Shown one piece after another: positions 39,852 to 49,883 of a DNA stretch of 64,000 bases. Origin of the DNA: a cyanobacterium endosymbiont of Epithemia clementina EcSB (GTDB taxonomy: Bacteria; Cyanobacteriota; Cyanobacteriia; Cyanobacteriales; Microcystaceae); the NCBI RefSeq assembly GCF_029919255.1, contig NZ_CP123991.1:2333833-2397832 (forward strand), read 5' to 3'. The position numbers were made by a program, and so were the translations under genes. The notes beneath the pieces are model-generated. The model saw nothing but the letters and a program-made list of their open reading frames with translations, ran no database searches and had not been told where the DNA came from. How positions within the stretch are numbered: the stretch's first letter is position 1; every line of letters starts with the position of its first letter.

Positions 39852-42464
39852 CTATTCTTCTTTTCTTTTTAAATAACTAAATTTTTGGGTTCCTTGGCGT
39901 ATTCCTAAGGTAATTTTACTATGTTTTTCAATCTGATCCATCATTTGTTTGGCTCGTTTAATGACCGAATTAGGTAATCCAGCTAATCTTCCTACTTCTA
40001 TCCCATAAGATTTATCTGCGCCTCCTGGACGGACTTGGTGTAGAAAAATAATTTCATGGGGTAATTCTTGTACTGTCACTTGATAATTAGCAACATTAGA
40101 AAAAATAAATGCTAATTCATTTAATTCATGGTAGTGAGTCGCAAAAATCGTTCTTCCTTGAATTTCTGTTGCTAAATATTCTGCGACTGCCCAAGCAATA
40201 GATAGTCCATCAAAAGTAGCAGTTCCTCGTCCTATTTCATCTAATAAAATCAAAGATTTAGCAGTTCCGTGATTTAAGATATTAGCGGTTTCATTCATCT
40301 CCACCATAAAGGTTGACTGTCCTGTAGCCAAATCATCTACTGCCCCTACACGAGTAAAAATGCGATCACTAATTCCTAATTTTGCGGTTGTAGCCGGAAC
40401 AAAACTTCCAGTTTGTGCCATCAATTGAATCAGTCCCACTTGTCTTAAATAACAGCTTTTTCCACTGGCATTGGGGCCAGTTAAAACAATTAAATCAGGA
40501 GCATCATTGTCTTGATTGTTACCTATCAAGGTTGAATTAGGAACAAATGCACCTGCTGCCAAAAATTGTTCAACGACCGGATGTCTTCCATCGACGATTT
40601 CTATTACTCTTCCTTCGATGACTTCGGGACAACAATATCCGTGAAAAACTGCTATTTCTGCTAACCCTGATAAGACATCAATAGCCGCTACCGCTTTAGA
40701 AATATCACGAATTTCTTGGGCTTTTTTAGCTACTTTAGAACGTAATTCTGTAAAAACTTGATATTCCAACTTATTGAGATCATCTTGTGCTGTTAAAATA
40801 CGAGTCTCCCGTTCTTTTAATTCAGCAGTGATGTACCTTTCTTCATTAGTTAACGTTTGTTTACGAACGTAATTATCTGGGGCCAGTTCTGCTTTACTAC
40901 GAGGAAGACTAATATAGTAACCAAAAGTCTTATTGTAACCAACTTTTAGATTAGATACTCTGATTTTTTGTCTTTCTGTAACTTCTAAATTAGCTAACCA
41001 TTGACGATCATCTTCAAGACGATGACGGATGGCATCTAAGTCACTGTTAATGCCATCACGAATTACACCTCCATCTTTTAAATGAAGAGGAGGAGATTCA
41101 ACTAAATGGTCAATAATATATCTACCTAATTTTTCTAATCCAGGGGGAATTTTTTGCAATTTTTTAAAATAAGGAGAAGTGCCTTGAGAAGTTAATTCTA
41201 CTAAATTAGTTAACCGTACTAAAGACTCTGCTAATGATAACAAATCCCGCGCGTTTGCCGTTCCTGAACCTACTCTACCGGTAATCCTTTCTAAGTCATA
41301 AATACTGCGTAATAATTGACGCAAATCTTGGCGCAATGAAGGATTTTCTACTAACTCTTTAACTGTATTTTGTCTGGCATTAATTCCTTTGATATCTAGT
41401 AAAGGTTCGATCAACCAACGACGTAAAGCTCGGCCTCCCATAGCAGTACAAGTACGATCCAAAGCCCATAATAAAGAACCATGAAAGGTTCCATCCCTTA
41501 CAGTTTGGGTAATTTCAAGGTTACGACGGGTTTGATAGTCCAAAATTAGGAAATCAACCTGATTGTAAGTTCGTAGGGGTTGTAGAGAAATCTGATGGAC
41601 TTTCTGGGTATCTTCGATATATTCTAATAACCCTCCCGCGGCTCGAATTGCTAGGGGTAAATGTTCACATCCCATTCCTTCGAGGGAACGAATACCAAAA
41701 GTGATCAAAAGCTGGGATTTGGCTTTATCTAAAGTAAAAGGAATTTGTGATCGCAAGGAATAACAGAAACAGTCTGGCAACCCATCAATTAGATATTCCG
41801 ATTGTTCTCCAGGACGCAATAAACTATTAAAATTAGGGGCATTACTAGGAACTAAAATTTCTGAGGGTTGTAGACGCAATAATTCCAGGTTTAAATTAGC
41901 TAATTCTTGTCCCTGAGTAGTAAAAAACTCGCCAGTTGAAATATCAGAATAGGAAAGTCCCCAATGTTTTTTCTCTACTACAATAGCAGCCAAAAAATTG
42001 TTCCGCTTGGCTTGTAGCATCCCATCATCTGTTAGAGTTCCGGGAGTGAGTAATTTAGTCACTTTTCTTTCTACCATGCGCCCTTGAGCAACTGCTTGAG
42101 AAGAGTCTTCTACTTGGTCACAAATAGCCAAAGCATAACCTTTTTCTATTAACAAGCGACTATATCTTTCTAAGGCATGGTGAGGAACTCCTGTCATGGC
42201 TACTCGACCAATTTCTTTTCCTCCATCTTTACTAGTTAACGCTAATTCTAATTCCTGGGAAATTATTACGGCATCTTGAAAAAAGCACTCAAAAAAATCT
42301 CCTACCCTATACACTAATAAAGCATTAGGATATTGACATTTAACCTTCACGTAATGCTGATACATGGGGGTTAATTTCTGGAAGTCAAGATGACAATAAT
42401 TAGTATGAGGAGATTTGCTTGTCCCAAGTTTTGATTGAGAATTAGGATCAGGAGAAATGGTCAT
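39852..42464 (-). CDS. mutS: DNA mismatch repair protein MutS
   Basis: 870 residues, full length. It recognises mismatches and small loops and starts repair. The N-terminal mismatch-binding domain has GDFFECF (55-61) with the wedge Phe and Glu of the FxE motif. Connector, lever and clamp regions follow. The ATPase has Walker A GPNASGKS near 655, an ST-rich [14 protein letters not shown] loop, Walker [12 protein letters not shown] and HYHEL. The C-terminal helix-turn-helix is present ([18 protein letters not shown]). All catalytic residues appear intact, so loss of this MutS does not explain the decay around it. TerC lies 110 bases upstream on the same strand. Confidence 0.96.
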   Translation of the reverse strand: MTISPDPNSQSKLGTSKSPHTNYCHLDFQKLTPMYQHYVKVKCQYPNALLVYRVGDFFECFFQDAVIISQELELALTSKDGGKEIGRVAMTGVPHHALERYSRLLIEKGYALAICDQVEDSSQAVAQGRMVERKVTKLLTPGTLTDDGMLQAKRNNFLAAIVVEKKHWGLSYSDISTGEFFTTQGQELANLNLELLRLQPSEILVPSNAPNFNSLLRPGEQSEYLIDGLPDCFCYSLRSQIPFTLDKAKSQLLITFGIRSLEGMGCEHLPLAIRAAGGLLEYIEDTQKVHQISLQPLRTYNQVDFLILDYQTRRNLEITQTVRDGTFHGSLLWALDRTCTAMGGRALRRWLIEPLLDIKGINARQNTVKELVENPSLRQDLRQLLRSIYDLERITGRVGSGTANARDLLSLAESLVRLTNLVELTSQGTSPYFKKLQKIPPGLEKLGRYIIDHLVESPPLHLKDGGVIRDGINSDLDAIRHRLEDDRQWLANLEVTERQKIRVSNLKVGYNKTFGYYISLPRSKAELAPDNYVRKQTLTNEERYITAELKERETRILTAQDDLNKLEYQVFTELRSKVAKKAQEIRDISKAVAAIDVLSGLAEIAVFHGYCCPEVIEGRVIEIVDGRHPVVEQFLAAGAFVPNSTLIGNNQDNDAPDLIVLTGPNASGKSCYLRQVGLIQLMAQTGSFVPATTAKLGISDRIFTRVGAVDDLATGQSTFMVEMNETANILNHGTAKSLILLDEIGRGTATFDGLSIAWAVAEYLATEIQGRTIFATHYHELNELAFIFSNVANYQVTVQELPHEIIFLHQVRPGGADKSYGIEVGRLAGLPNSVIKRAKQMMDQIEKHSKITLGIRQGTQKFSYLKRKEE

Positions 42465-42574
42465 AATTGAAATGGTCAGTCATCTAGTTCAGAGTTAGTA
42501 TTTTGGAGTTTCGGAGTACAACTTTGTTATTCCCTCTATATTCTTATTGGGTAGTATCGGTCATAAGTTTGTTA

Positions 42575-43324
42575 CTACGAGGAAATTTTTTCACGCTCCT
42601 CGTGTTCCTTAAGTTCTAAGTCTTCCATCGCAACTTTGTGAGGTTCTATTGTTTCAGAAGATCGTTTAGAAAATCCCCATAAAAATACCAGTGCTATAGT
42701 ACTAATCATTAACCATTCAGGAGGGACAAAGTCAGTATTAATTACCCGTATTAAAAGTCTAACTCCAACTAATCCCACAGTAATAAAACCTGCATCTTCA
42801 AGGTGAGTATATTCTTCTAACCAATGGATAAACAATTCTGCTAAAAACCTTAAGGTAATTACCCCAACTGTTCCCCCTAAAAGAATTAACCAAAGATCAT
42901 CAGCAATAGCGATTGCAGTGGTAACACTATCAAGAGAAAATGCTAAATCTGTGATAGCAATTGAAGGAATAGCTTGCCATAACGATTGAGATTGTAAACT
43001 GTGATGATGTTCTTTTTCTTTTTGGAAAATAAAATAATTAAACACCAACCACAGTAAATATAAGGCTCCTAATAGCTCAAATTGCCAAAAATTTATTACC
43101 CAAGTCGCTGTTAAAATTAGGGCCATTCGTAGAATATAAGCGAAAACCAAGCCTAAATTTAAAGCATATTTTTGTGATTTCCTATTCGGTAATCCTTGGG
43201 CAATAGCAGCCAAGGCAATAGCATTATCTGCAGATAAAACAGCCTCTAAAATAACGAGAACTAAAAATATCAGGATGGTTTTGAAACTAAATATAAGGGA
43301 AGAATCGACGATCTGGTCTAGCAT
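42575..43324 (-). CDS. TerC family integral membrane protein
   Basis: 249 residues with seven or eight predicted membrane helices. TerC proteins transport manganese or calcium, or help membrane protein insertion; in chloroplasts and cyanobacteria relatives are linked to thylakoid assembly. The conserved motifs are LEAVLSADNAIALAAIA (27-43) and ITDLAFSLDSVTTAIAIADD (about 125-144), each holding the acidic residues thought to bind metal. The C-terminus is charged and cytoplasmic. Same strand as mutS with a 110-base gap, possibly co-transcribed. Confidence 0.88.
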   Translation of the reverse strand: MLDQIVDSSLIFSFKTILIFLVLVILEAVLSADNAIALAAIAQGLPNRKSQKYALNLGLVFAYILRMALILTATWVINFWQFELLGALYLLWLVFNYFIFQKEKEHHHSLQSQSLWQAIPSIAITDLAFSLDSVTTAIAIADDLWLILLGGTVGVITLRFLAELFIHWLEEYTHLEDAGFITVGLVGVRLLIRVINTDFVPPEWLMISTIALVFLWGFSKRSSETIEPHKVAMEDLELKEHEEREKISS

Positions 43325-43586
43325 TAAAAAATATTTACTAAATTGAGATTATTCAATGAGGGCATGAGCACAAAATTGAGCTGGAACCAAATTGATATTA
43401 ATTTGACCCTTGTTTCATCATAAAGGATCTTCTCTCGGAAAAGTAAAAAGGGAAACTAAGGAGGGAAACTGAAGAGACAAAGTGTAACAGGTCCAGTAGC
43501 GATTTAAGCCTGAAATAGGTTTAGGAACTATGTAACAATAGTTCAGAAAATTTTAATGTATTAGCAATTGTGCTTAGTTTGCAGTA

Positions 43587-44240
43587 CCTACCAGTTTAGA
43601 AGTGGCTATTATTCAAGCTCGAGAAGCGACGATACTAGCTCTCAAAAACTAAATAAGATGTATTTTAGTTGAATTAGCTACCCCTAAAATTACCTTTAAA
43701 TCCTAATCTTTCAACCTAGAATGTACCTCCATATTTGAAAATCTGTCAGGTCTAAAAGTAATTTTCCTGATACAGTAGCTGCTGTATTAGCCCGTCGAGA
43801 TTGGGAAGAAATCTACTTTTGGGTAACTTATTTTGGAAGTCGGTTTAAACCATTAAAACCATTAAAAACTCAGATTTCTACTCATAGAGCAAAGCTTTTT
43901 GATTGTTTCTACCTCATTGGTGAAAGTGGAAATGTTGAAAAAATTGTGTAACTTAGCAGATAATCGTACTGTAGTGTCATTGATTTCCTAATTACGAAGA
44001 TGTTCTCATTGATTAGGTATTGGCTATGTCGCCTGTGAGATGCAGAAACAGTTCCTCATAAAATTAGTGCGTGTTATTTTAGACTATTAAATAGGGCTGC
44101 TATCGTCTACTCCTACAATGTGCATCTCGAACAAGGAACTAGCTATGAATTTAATTGCTGAAAAACTTCAAAAAACTATGAGGGAAACCTTAGAATTAAT
44201 TGCCTCTAAAGCCGTGTATAAAAAGGTAAACAATAAGAAC
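43587..44240 (+). pseudogene. Dead DUF1995 family gene
   Basis: The + strand pieces follow the order of the cyanobacterial/plastid DUF1995 family. SLEVAIIQAREATILALKN is at the N-terminus (near 43593), then a stop. Next comes ELATPKITFK, DTVAAVLARRDWEEIYFWV (near 43770), and FYLIGESGNVEKI. After a frame change there is HKISACYFRLLNRAAIVYSY and finally LIAEKLQKTMRETLELIA near 44150-44200. At least three stops and two frame changes kill it. The family is thought to act in plastid or photosynthetic contexts but has no firm function. Confidence 0.65.
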
Positions 44241-44337
44241 AACTCTTTACCTAAAAAATTAAGTTTATTGCAAATAGACCTAATTTTTTAGGAATTATAG
44301 GTCAATAAATTGGGAATTATACAGAAAAATTAAACTG

Positions 44338-44982
44338 ATGAATTCTAATCAAACTGTTTGGATCGCTAGACATGGGAATCGTCTAGATTTTGTTAACCCT
44401 GAGTGGTTTAATACGGCTGAACGTCCTTACGATCCTCCTCTCTCTGAAGACGGAATTATGCAAGCTCAACAATTAGGAAAACGACTAAAATCAGAAAATA
44501 TTGTCCATATTTTTGCCTCACCTTTTTTAAGAACTATTCAAACTGCCCATCAGATAGCGGAAATTCTTGATATTGAGATTAAACTAGAAGCGGGACTCGC
44601 TGAATGGCACAATCCTGAATGGATGAGTCAACATCCAGAAATACATCCTCCCGACTATTTAGATAAAGAATATCCTCGTATCAATTGGCATTACCACTCA
44701 AAATGTGTCCCTCAATATCCTGAAACTGAAACTAAAGTAATGCAACGAACAGGAGAAATTATTAAGCAATTAATTGCTGAATTCCCCGAGAATATCTTAT
44801 TAGTTGGTCATGGGGTATCGGTGTTAGGAACTACTTGGGGATTAGTGCCAGGAACTCCTAAAATTAGGGCTGCTTTATGCTGTTTAGTTAAAGTCGTTTA
44901 TGAAGATGAGCGCTGGCAATTGAAATTAAATGGTGACACTTCCCATTTGCATAAAACAGAGAGTAAAATTAGCTTTCTTTAA
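44338..44982 (+). CDS. Histidine phosphatase superfamily protein
   Basis: 214 residues of the phosphoglycerate-mutase-like superfamily. The catalytic RHGNR with nucleophile His12 is at residues 11-15. FASPFLRTIQTAHQIAEIL holds the second catalytic Arg, GLAEWHN supplies the acid, and LLVGHGVSVLG the second His. It is intact and probably a phosphatase of unknown substrate. It resembles eukaryote-type members of clade 1 in the SPFLRTIQTA block, which is also seen in cyanobacterial homologues. It follows the dead DUF1995 gene; nothing suggests an operon. Confidence 0.85.
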   Translation: MNSNQTVWIARHGNRLDFVNPEWFNTAERPYDPPLSEDGIMQAQQLGKRLKSENIVHIFASPFLRTIQTAHQIAEILDIEIKLEAGLAEWHNPEWMSQHPEIHPPDYLDKEYPRINWHYHSKCVPQYPETETKVMQRTGEIIKQLIAEFPENILLVGHGVSVLGTTWGLVPGTPKIRAALCCLVKVVYEDERWQLKLNGDTSHLHKTESKISFL

Positions 44983-45589
44983 AAAATTTTTTTAAAAAAG
45001 TGGTGTTGCTGAACTTGTGTACAACAGATAAAAATACAAAGAAAAAATTTAACCATCAGCAACAAATTTCTCAACAGAGATAACCATGATATGGGGAGTG
45101 TTAAAATAAGTTCTGTGTTTTAACTGAAACATGCTAAATATAGTGTTTCGGTAATTCATGTTAAATTAACTCAATACAATGACAACTGAATTGAATATTA
45201 ATTGTGAAGCGGTTATTAGAATGATGCTGAGACGTTTTTTCGATAAATATTCTAGAAAAAATAGCTTATCAACTCAGAAAATACATATTTTAGTGCTATT
45301 AGCTTCGCGGAGCCTTCAGTTTCCTCAATCTTGTTGGTTGGGTAGTCTTCGACGCTGTTCGGTAAAAGAGTAACAAAACCCAAGATAAATCTTTCTTGTG
45401 TTTTACATTTATCTGTTAAATTATACTTAGTTTGATTCAACTTGGATAATGTTTTTTATCAATTGTGCACCATTATGGCTGGCAATAATTCACTGATATA
45501 CTGAAATCATCCTTGGATTCCAGTAGCTAACATTATTTGGGATTACTAAGTTAAAATGCCTAATCGTTAATATTTTGAGACTCAAGACA
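44983..45589. other. Spacer upstream of the ycf3 relic
   Basis: No gene supported. Small overlapping frames near 45180-45440 on both strands have no ribosome sites and no recognisable domains. The former ycf3 promoter would be here. Confidence 0.5.
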
Positions 45590-46091
45590 ATGCCTAGAAC
45601 TTAACGTAATGATAACTTCATTGATGAAAACTTTACGGTAATGGCTGATATTTTTATCCAAATCTCACCAACCAGCAAAAAAGCCAAAGAAACTTTTATG
45701 TACTACCGTGAGGTAATTTCCACTTAAGCAAATGGAGAATATACCGAGACGTTAGATAACTACTATGAAGCTCTCAAGTTGGAAGCAGCTCCTGACAGTC
45801 GTAGCTATGTCTTCTACAAGACTAACATAATTTTTTATGCCAGCAATGGAGAGCAAGCCAAAGCTTTGGAATACTATGCAAAATATGTTGCTCTTAACCC
45901 AAGATAACATCGCTGTTATTTATCACTACAAGGGAGAAAAAGCTAAAGAACGAGGGGAAGAAACAGAAGCTTTGGTTAATAAAACGACTTAATGTTGTAA
46001 ACAAGCGATCTGTTTAGCTTTCAATAATCACATTGAAGTTCAAAATTGGTTTAAAATGTTAGGACCTTCAGAAATGAACGTTGTTTTCTAA
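45590..46091 (+). pseudogene. ycf3: Photosystem I assembly gene ycf3, inactivated
   Basis: The reading follows Ycf3 from end to end. It opens MPRT, then a stop, then [17 protein letters not shown] and [14 protein letters not shown], then a second stop. TPR blocks follow: [39 protein letters not shown], a third stop, and in a shifted frame AVIYHYKGEKAKERGEETEA-like sequence. It ends EVQNWFKMLGPSEMNVVF then TAA at 46089-46091. The native protein is about 173 residues with three TPRs that chaperone photosystem I subunit assembly. At least three in-frame stops and a frameshift make it dead. The decay is recent enough for the whole length to be readable. It ends 29 bases before gatC. Confidence 0.9.
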
Positions 46092-46120
46092 TGAGTATTC
46101 CTAATTCCTAGAAAAAATAA

Positions 46121-46417
46121 ATGATTAATCGGCAACAAGTTCAAAAAATCGCTCATTTAGCAAGATTAAATATAACTCCTACAGAAGAAGAAGAATTTGC
46201 CCCTCAATTAAATAGCATTTTGGAATATTTTGATCAGTTAAGCAAACTTGATACCGAAAATGTGCCCCCAACTACTAGGGCAATCGAATTAAGTAACATT
46301 ACCCGTAGCGATAGTTCAACTGTTTACAGTGACCGCGAATCCCTTTTAAAAGAAGCTCCAGAAAAAGAAGGAGACTTCTTCCGAGTTCCTCAAATTTTGA
46401 AAAGTGACGAAGAATAA
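46121..46417 (+). CDS. gatC: Asp/Glu-tRNA amidotransferase subunit C
   Basis: 98 residues, full length. GatC wraps the GatA-GatB interface of the enzyme that amidates Glu-tRNA(Gln) (and Asp-tRNA(Asn)), giving glutaminyl-tRNA in organisms without GlnRS. The typical N-terminus [16 protein letters not shown], the middle [19 protein letters not shown] and the C-terminal [13 protein letters not shown] are all present. It lies directly behind the ycf3 relic; upstream transcription may once have come from ycf3, so its present promoter is uncertain. Confidence 0.95.
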   Translation: MINRQQVQKIAHLARLNITPTEEEEFAPQLNSILEYFDQLSKLDTENVPPTTRAIELSNITRSDSSTVYSDRESLLKEAPEKEGDFFRVPQILKSDEE

Positions 46418-46465
46418 TCTGTATAGAACTCTAAATTTCTAAGTTGTATGTTATGCTGATAGTTA

Positions 46466-46557
46466 GCTCGGACCCATGCGATTGCAACGCCCAAATCTTG
46501 TCAGGACCGGAAGGTAGCAGCAATACGGGATGCTTGCAATAGGCGTGGACTCCGGGC
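46466..46557 (+). ncRNA. ffs: Signal recognition particle RNA (4.5S)
   Basis: About 92 nt. The apical domain is GTCAGGACCGGAAGGTAGCAGC, the SRP RNA signature with the GGAA tetraloop and asymmetric loop that bind Ffh. The ends GCTCGGA and TCCGGGC pair, as do flanking ACCCATGCG and CGTGG-type segments, giving one long hairpin. It guides ribosomes translating membrane proteins to FtsY. Located 49 bases after gatC. Exact ends are inferred from pairing. Confidence 0.92.
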
Positions 46558-48074
46558 CCCCGCCACGTGTGTGGAAATATATTTTTTCATCAGTGACAAA
46601 TTGATTTCATTTAATCAAATGTCTTAATATGCACTCAGACATCATTCCTGGAATGAACCTTTGATTTACCTCCTGAGGCTGAGGATGAGTGTAGTTTGTC
46701 ATTTCTATTTTTGAGTTAATACTTCAATTGCTCCTCTTTATAAGAAAGTGAACAATGAGAGTCTCCAAATCTCATAACGTTAATTAGACATCTTTAATTG
46801 AGGATGTTGAAAAGAGGTTTTACAATGCCTAACAAATTCTAATTTAATCGTAATTTCAACTAAATAATTTGACCTAATATTGTTTAAGTAAGATTGCATT
46901 TTGTAAAGCTAAAACAACCACTTAAGAGCTAAGGACATTAAGCGTTAGATTAAACCCAATAACACAACGAGAATAATTATCGATTGCAGTTTTTAACTAA
47001 AAATGATTAATATCCTTACCTTAACGATAAACTAAGTAGGCAGCTCTCGATAAACATCAAAAACGCAAATAGTTTTGTATATCTATATTGCCGCTATTAT
47101 AAAGAGTTTGTTTAACTGTTCTAGTTAAATTAACTTTATTTTTAAACACTTTTCTGGTAATTTTATAAGTTTTTATTTTTATTTTTTTTATTGAATTTTA
47201 TCTTCGGGCTATAAGTTAATAAAAAGTATAGAAATAATTATTATTTCTCCTATTATTTTAGTTTTGCTTTAACTAAATTACTTATGTATTATGTGCGCTC
47301 AATTCCTATTAAGGATAATTTTCATATCTATGTTTTTATTTGCCGTATTTTTTAGATTGATACCTTTTTAGATAAAATTTTCTGTTTTTTAGGACATGTA
47401 TTAATCCTCGTTATTACTTTTATTCTTCTCTATTGCTAGCACTTTTACTTTGTCAAAAAAACATAGGGGTTTCAAAAAAAAAAATTATAATTACGTTTGA
47501 TAGTGAACAATATAATCTGCAAATTTTTTAGTTTTTTGATGCTCTATATAAGAGCATAAGATTGTGAGTCATTATTATTTTTTTAGAGAGTTATTTGAAG
47601 TTATAAGTAAACTTTAATAGGTTTTATCTATTAATTGTATTAGCTAATTTTTTAGACAATTTAGTATCCAGTAATTGCTTTTTAAATTAAAAATTACTTT
47701 TTGAGCATAGGTTTATTTAATTTTACTTATTCTTATTGAAGGTTACTTATTTAAGTTATATAGATTGATATCAATAAAAATATTTTTTATTATCAGCATA
47801 TTTTGAGTAATTTAAAAATTATTTATGCAAGTATATTTAAGTTATTTCTAGTTTCTAGAATCTTTTGATTCTAGAAATTTAAGTGCTCCCCTGACAACTA
47901 AACAGATTAATGATCTCCTTAAAGAAGAAACATCCTAGTGTGAGAATACAATCTAGTTTCCCTCTAGTTGATCACTCATTCCTTAAACTGACAGTTTCTC
48001 CATAGAAGTTATCGTATTTTTGATACAATCTACGGCATAATTGATATTTGATGTGATTTTATCGTTCATTCCCT
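46558..48074. other. Decayed AT-rich region
   Basis: 1.5 kb with no recognisable gene. Long T-rich stretches on the + strand suggest relics of membrane proteins but none can be assembled. An 11-bp stem with TTTT loop lies at 47852-47877. The promoter of the ABC cluster is in the last 100 bases. Confidence 0.55.
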
Positions 48075-49046
48075 ATGATTGAAGTTGAACACCTAACTAA
48101 AATTTATGGTTCCACCGCTGCCATCCAAGATGTGAACTTCGCTGTTAAAACAGGAGAGATACTCGGTTTTTTGGGCCCAAATGGTGCGGGAAAAACTACC
48201 ACCATGAGGATTTTATCGGGATATATTCCCGCCACCAGTGGAACTGCTAAAATTAGTGGCTATGACGTCCATGAACAGTCAATGGAAGTGAGACGGCGTA
48301 TTGGATATCTTCCCGAAAACCCTCCTTTATATCCTGATATAACAGTAGAAGGATTTTTAATGTTTGTGGCAAGAATTAAAGGAATAGCAGCCGGAGATCG
48401 CCTTTCACGAGTTAAATGGTCGACGGAACGCTGTCAACTCGAAGATAAACGTAAAGTACTGATCCGTAAACTTTCTAAAGGGTATAAACAAAGAGTAGGA
48501 ATTGCTCAAGCGATCGTTCACGATCCCCCAGCTATTATTTTAGACGAGCCTACCGTCGGACTTGATCCGAAACAAATTATTGAAGTTCGCCATCTAATCA
48601 AGAGTCTGGCTGGAGAACATACTATTATTTTGTCTACTCACATTCTACCTGAAGTTAGTATGACTTGTGATCGCGTAGCCATTATTAATAAAGGAAAAAT
48701 AGTTGCCATTGATACCCCAAACAATTTAATGTCTCAATTAACCGAAAGTGGTGGGTATGAACTGGAAGTGTCAGGGGATATTTATAGCATAAAATCCCTA
48801 TTAGAAGAGATTAAAGGTGTTTATAACGTTACCATTAGAGATAAAAAAAACGCTAGAAATGATCAATCAAATCACTATTTAGTTCATTTAACAGCTGATT
48901 TAAATACAGAACCGGGACGAGATATTGCAGCCTTAATTATTGACCGAGGGTTAGCCTTATATGAAATGCGTCGTACTCGTCCTACATTAGAGGATGTGTT
49001 CTTAAATTTGCTTACCGAAGAATCAGAAGTAGTCAATGACCAATAA
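48075..49046 (+). CDS. ABC-2 type exporter ATPase (GldA-like)
   Basis: 323 residues. Walker A GPNGAGKT is at 34-41, the Q loop around residue 82, signature LSKGYKQRV, Walker B AIILDEPTVGLDP and the switch His in STHILPE. The C-terminal ~100 residues form the DUF4162-like regulatory tail ending TRPTLEDVFLNLLTEE. This is the nucleotide-binding subunit of a four-gene system with the permease, GldG-like and DUF4340 genes that follow. The next gene overlaps its end by 11 bases. Cyanobacterial versions are usually annotated as gliding-motility-type ABC transporters, though no gliding role is established for them. Confidence 0.9.
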   Translation: MIEVEHLTKIYGSTAAIQDVNFAVKTGEILGFLGPNGAGKTTTMRILSGYIPATSGTAKISGYDVHEQSMEVRRRIGYLPENPPLYPDITVEGFLMFVARIKGIAAGDRLSRVKWSTERCQLEDKRKVLIRKLSKGYKQRVGIAQAIVHDPPAIILDEPTVGLDPKQIIEVRHLIKSLAGEHTIILSTHILPEVSMTCDRVAIINKGKIVAIDTPNNLMSQLTESGGYELEVSGDIYSIKSLLEEIKGVYNVTIRDKKNARNDQSNHYLVHLTADLNTEPGRDIAALIIDRGLALYEMRRTRPTLEDVFLNLLTEESEVVNDQ

Positions 49047-49836
49047 ATATATGATTTTATCTAATTTAACTGCCATTGTTCGTAAAGAATTTCAAAGTTA
49101 TTTTTATACTCCTTTTGCTTATATTATTGCAGCATTTTTTTGGTTTATTTCAGGATTCTTTTTTAATGCAATTCTTGATCAATTGACCCAAGATGTTAGC
49201 TTTCTCGAACAAAGTGGACAAATTTCCCGGTCTGTTGATGTTGCTAGTCAATTTTTAGAAACTTTTTCAGGAGTCATTATTTCTCTGTTTTTAGTGCTTC
49301 TTCCTGCATTGTCTATGGGATTATATTCCGAAGAACGTAAGCGAGGAACTTTAGAACTTTTAGCCACTTCTCCAGTGAATAATTGGGTAGTTGCTTTTGG
49401 TAAACTTTTAGGAGTTATTAGCCTTCTTATCGTATTGATGGTTCCTATCTGGATCTGGGAAACTATTGTCTTCAGTGCTGCTAGTCCTCCGGTTAGTCTA
49501 CAAATTATTCTCCTAACTCACTTGTCTTTATTCTTTATTTCTACAGCTATTTTGTCACTAGGGATGTTTATTTCTTCTTTAACAGATAGTTCTATATTGG
49601 CTTATATTTTGACATTTATTTTAATTCTTTTCCTTTGGATTATAGATTTAGTAGCCAATAGTATAATTGAACCTTTTAGTAGTATTTTATCGCATCTTTC
49701 TCTTTTTGATAGTTACAATGATCTCGTTAGAGGTGTTTTAGAACCTAGTAGTTTAGTTCTATTTGCAAGTTATATTTTCATTGGTATTTTTCTGACGGCT
49801 CAATCCATAGAAATTTTTAGATTTCAACGAAGTTAG
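49036..49836 (+). CDS. ABC-2 type permease (GldF-like)
   Basis: 266 residues with six membrane helices. N-terminal VRKEFQSYFYTPFAYI with a first helix IIAAFFWFISGFFFNAI, then a loop with YSEERKRGTLELLATSPV, the conserved EExxGTLELLxTxP motif of ABC-2 permeases. Its ATG lies inside the end of the ATPase gene, so the two are translationally coupled. A second ATG at 49051 is also possible. It forms the membrane channel of the exporter. Confidence 0.88.
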   Translation: MTNKYMILSNLTAIVRKEFQSYFYTPFAYIIAAFFWFISGFFFNAILDQLTQDVSFLEQSGQISRSVDVASQFLETFSGVIISLFLVLLPALSMGLYSEERKRGTLELLATSPVNNWVVAFGKLLGVISLLIVLMVPIWIWETIVFSAASPPVSLQIILLTHLSLFFISTAILSLGMFISSLTDSSILAYILTFILILFLWIIDLVANSIIEPFSSILSHLSLFDSYNDLVRGVLEPSSLVLFASYIFIGIFLTAQSIEIFRFQRS

Positions 49837-49883
49837 AATTTACTGTAATCCGTGTATTTTCAATGAAATAGAAACGACAAAAT

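Noticed and set aside
45179-45440. Overlapping 62-64 codon frames on both strands before ycf3
   Set aside because: Mutually antisense, no ribosome site, no similarity.
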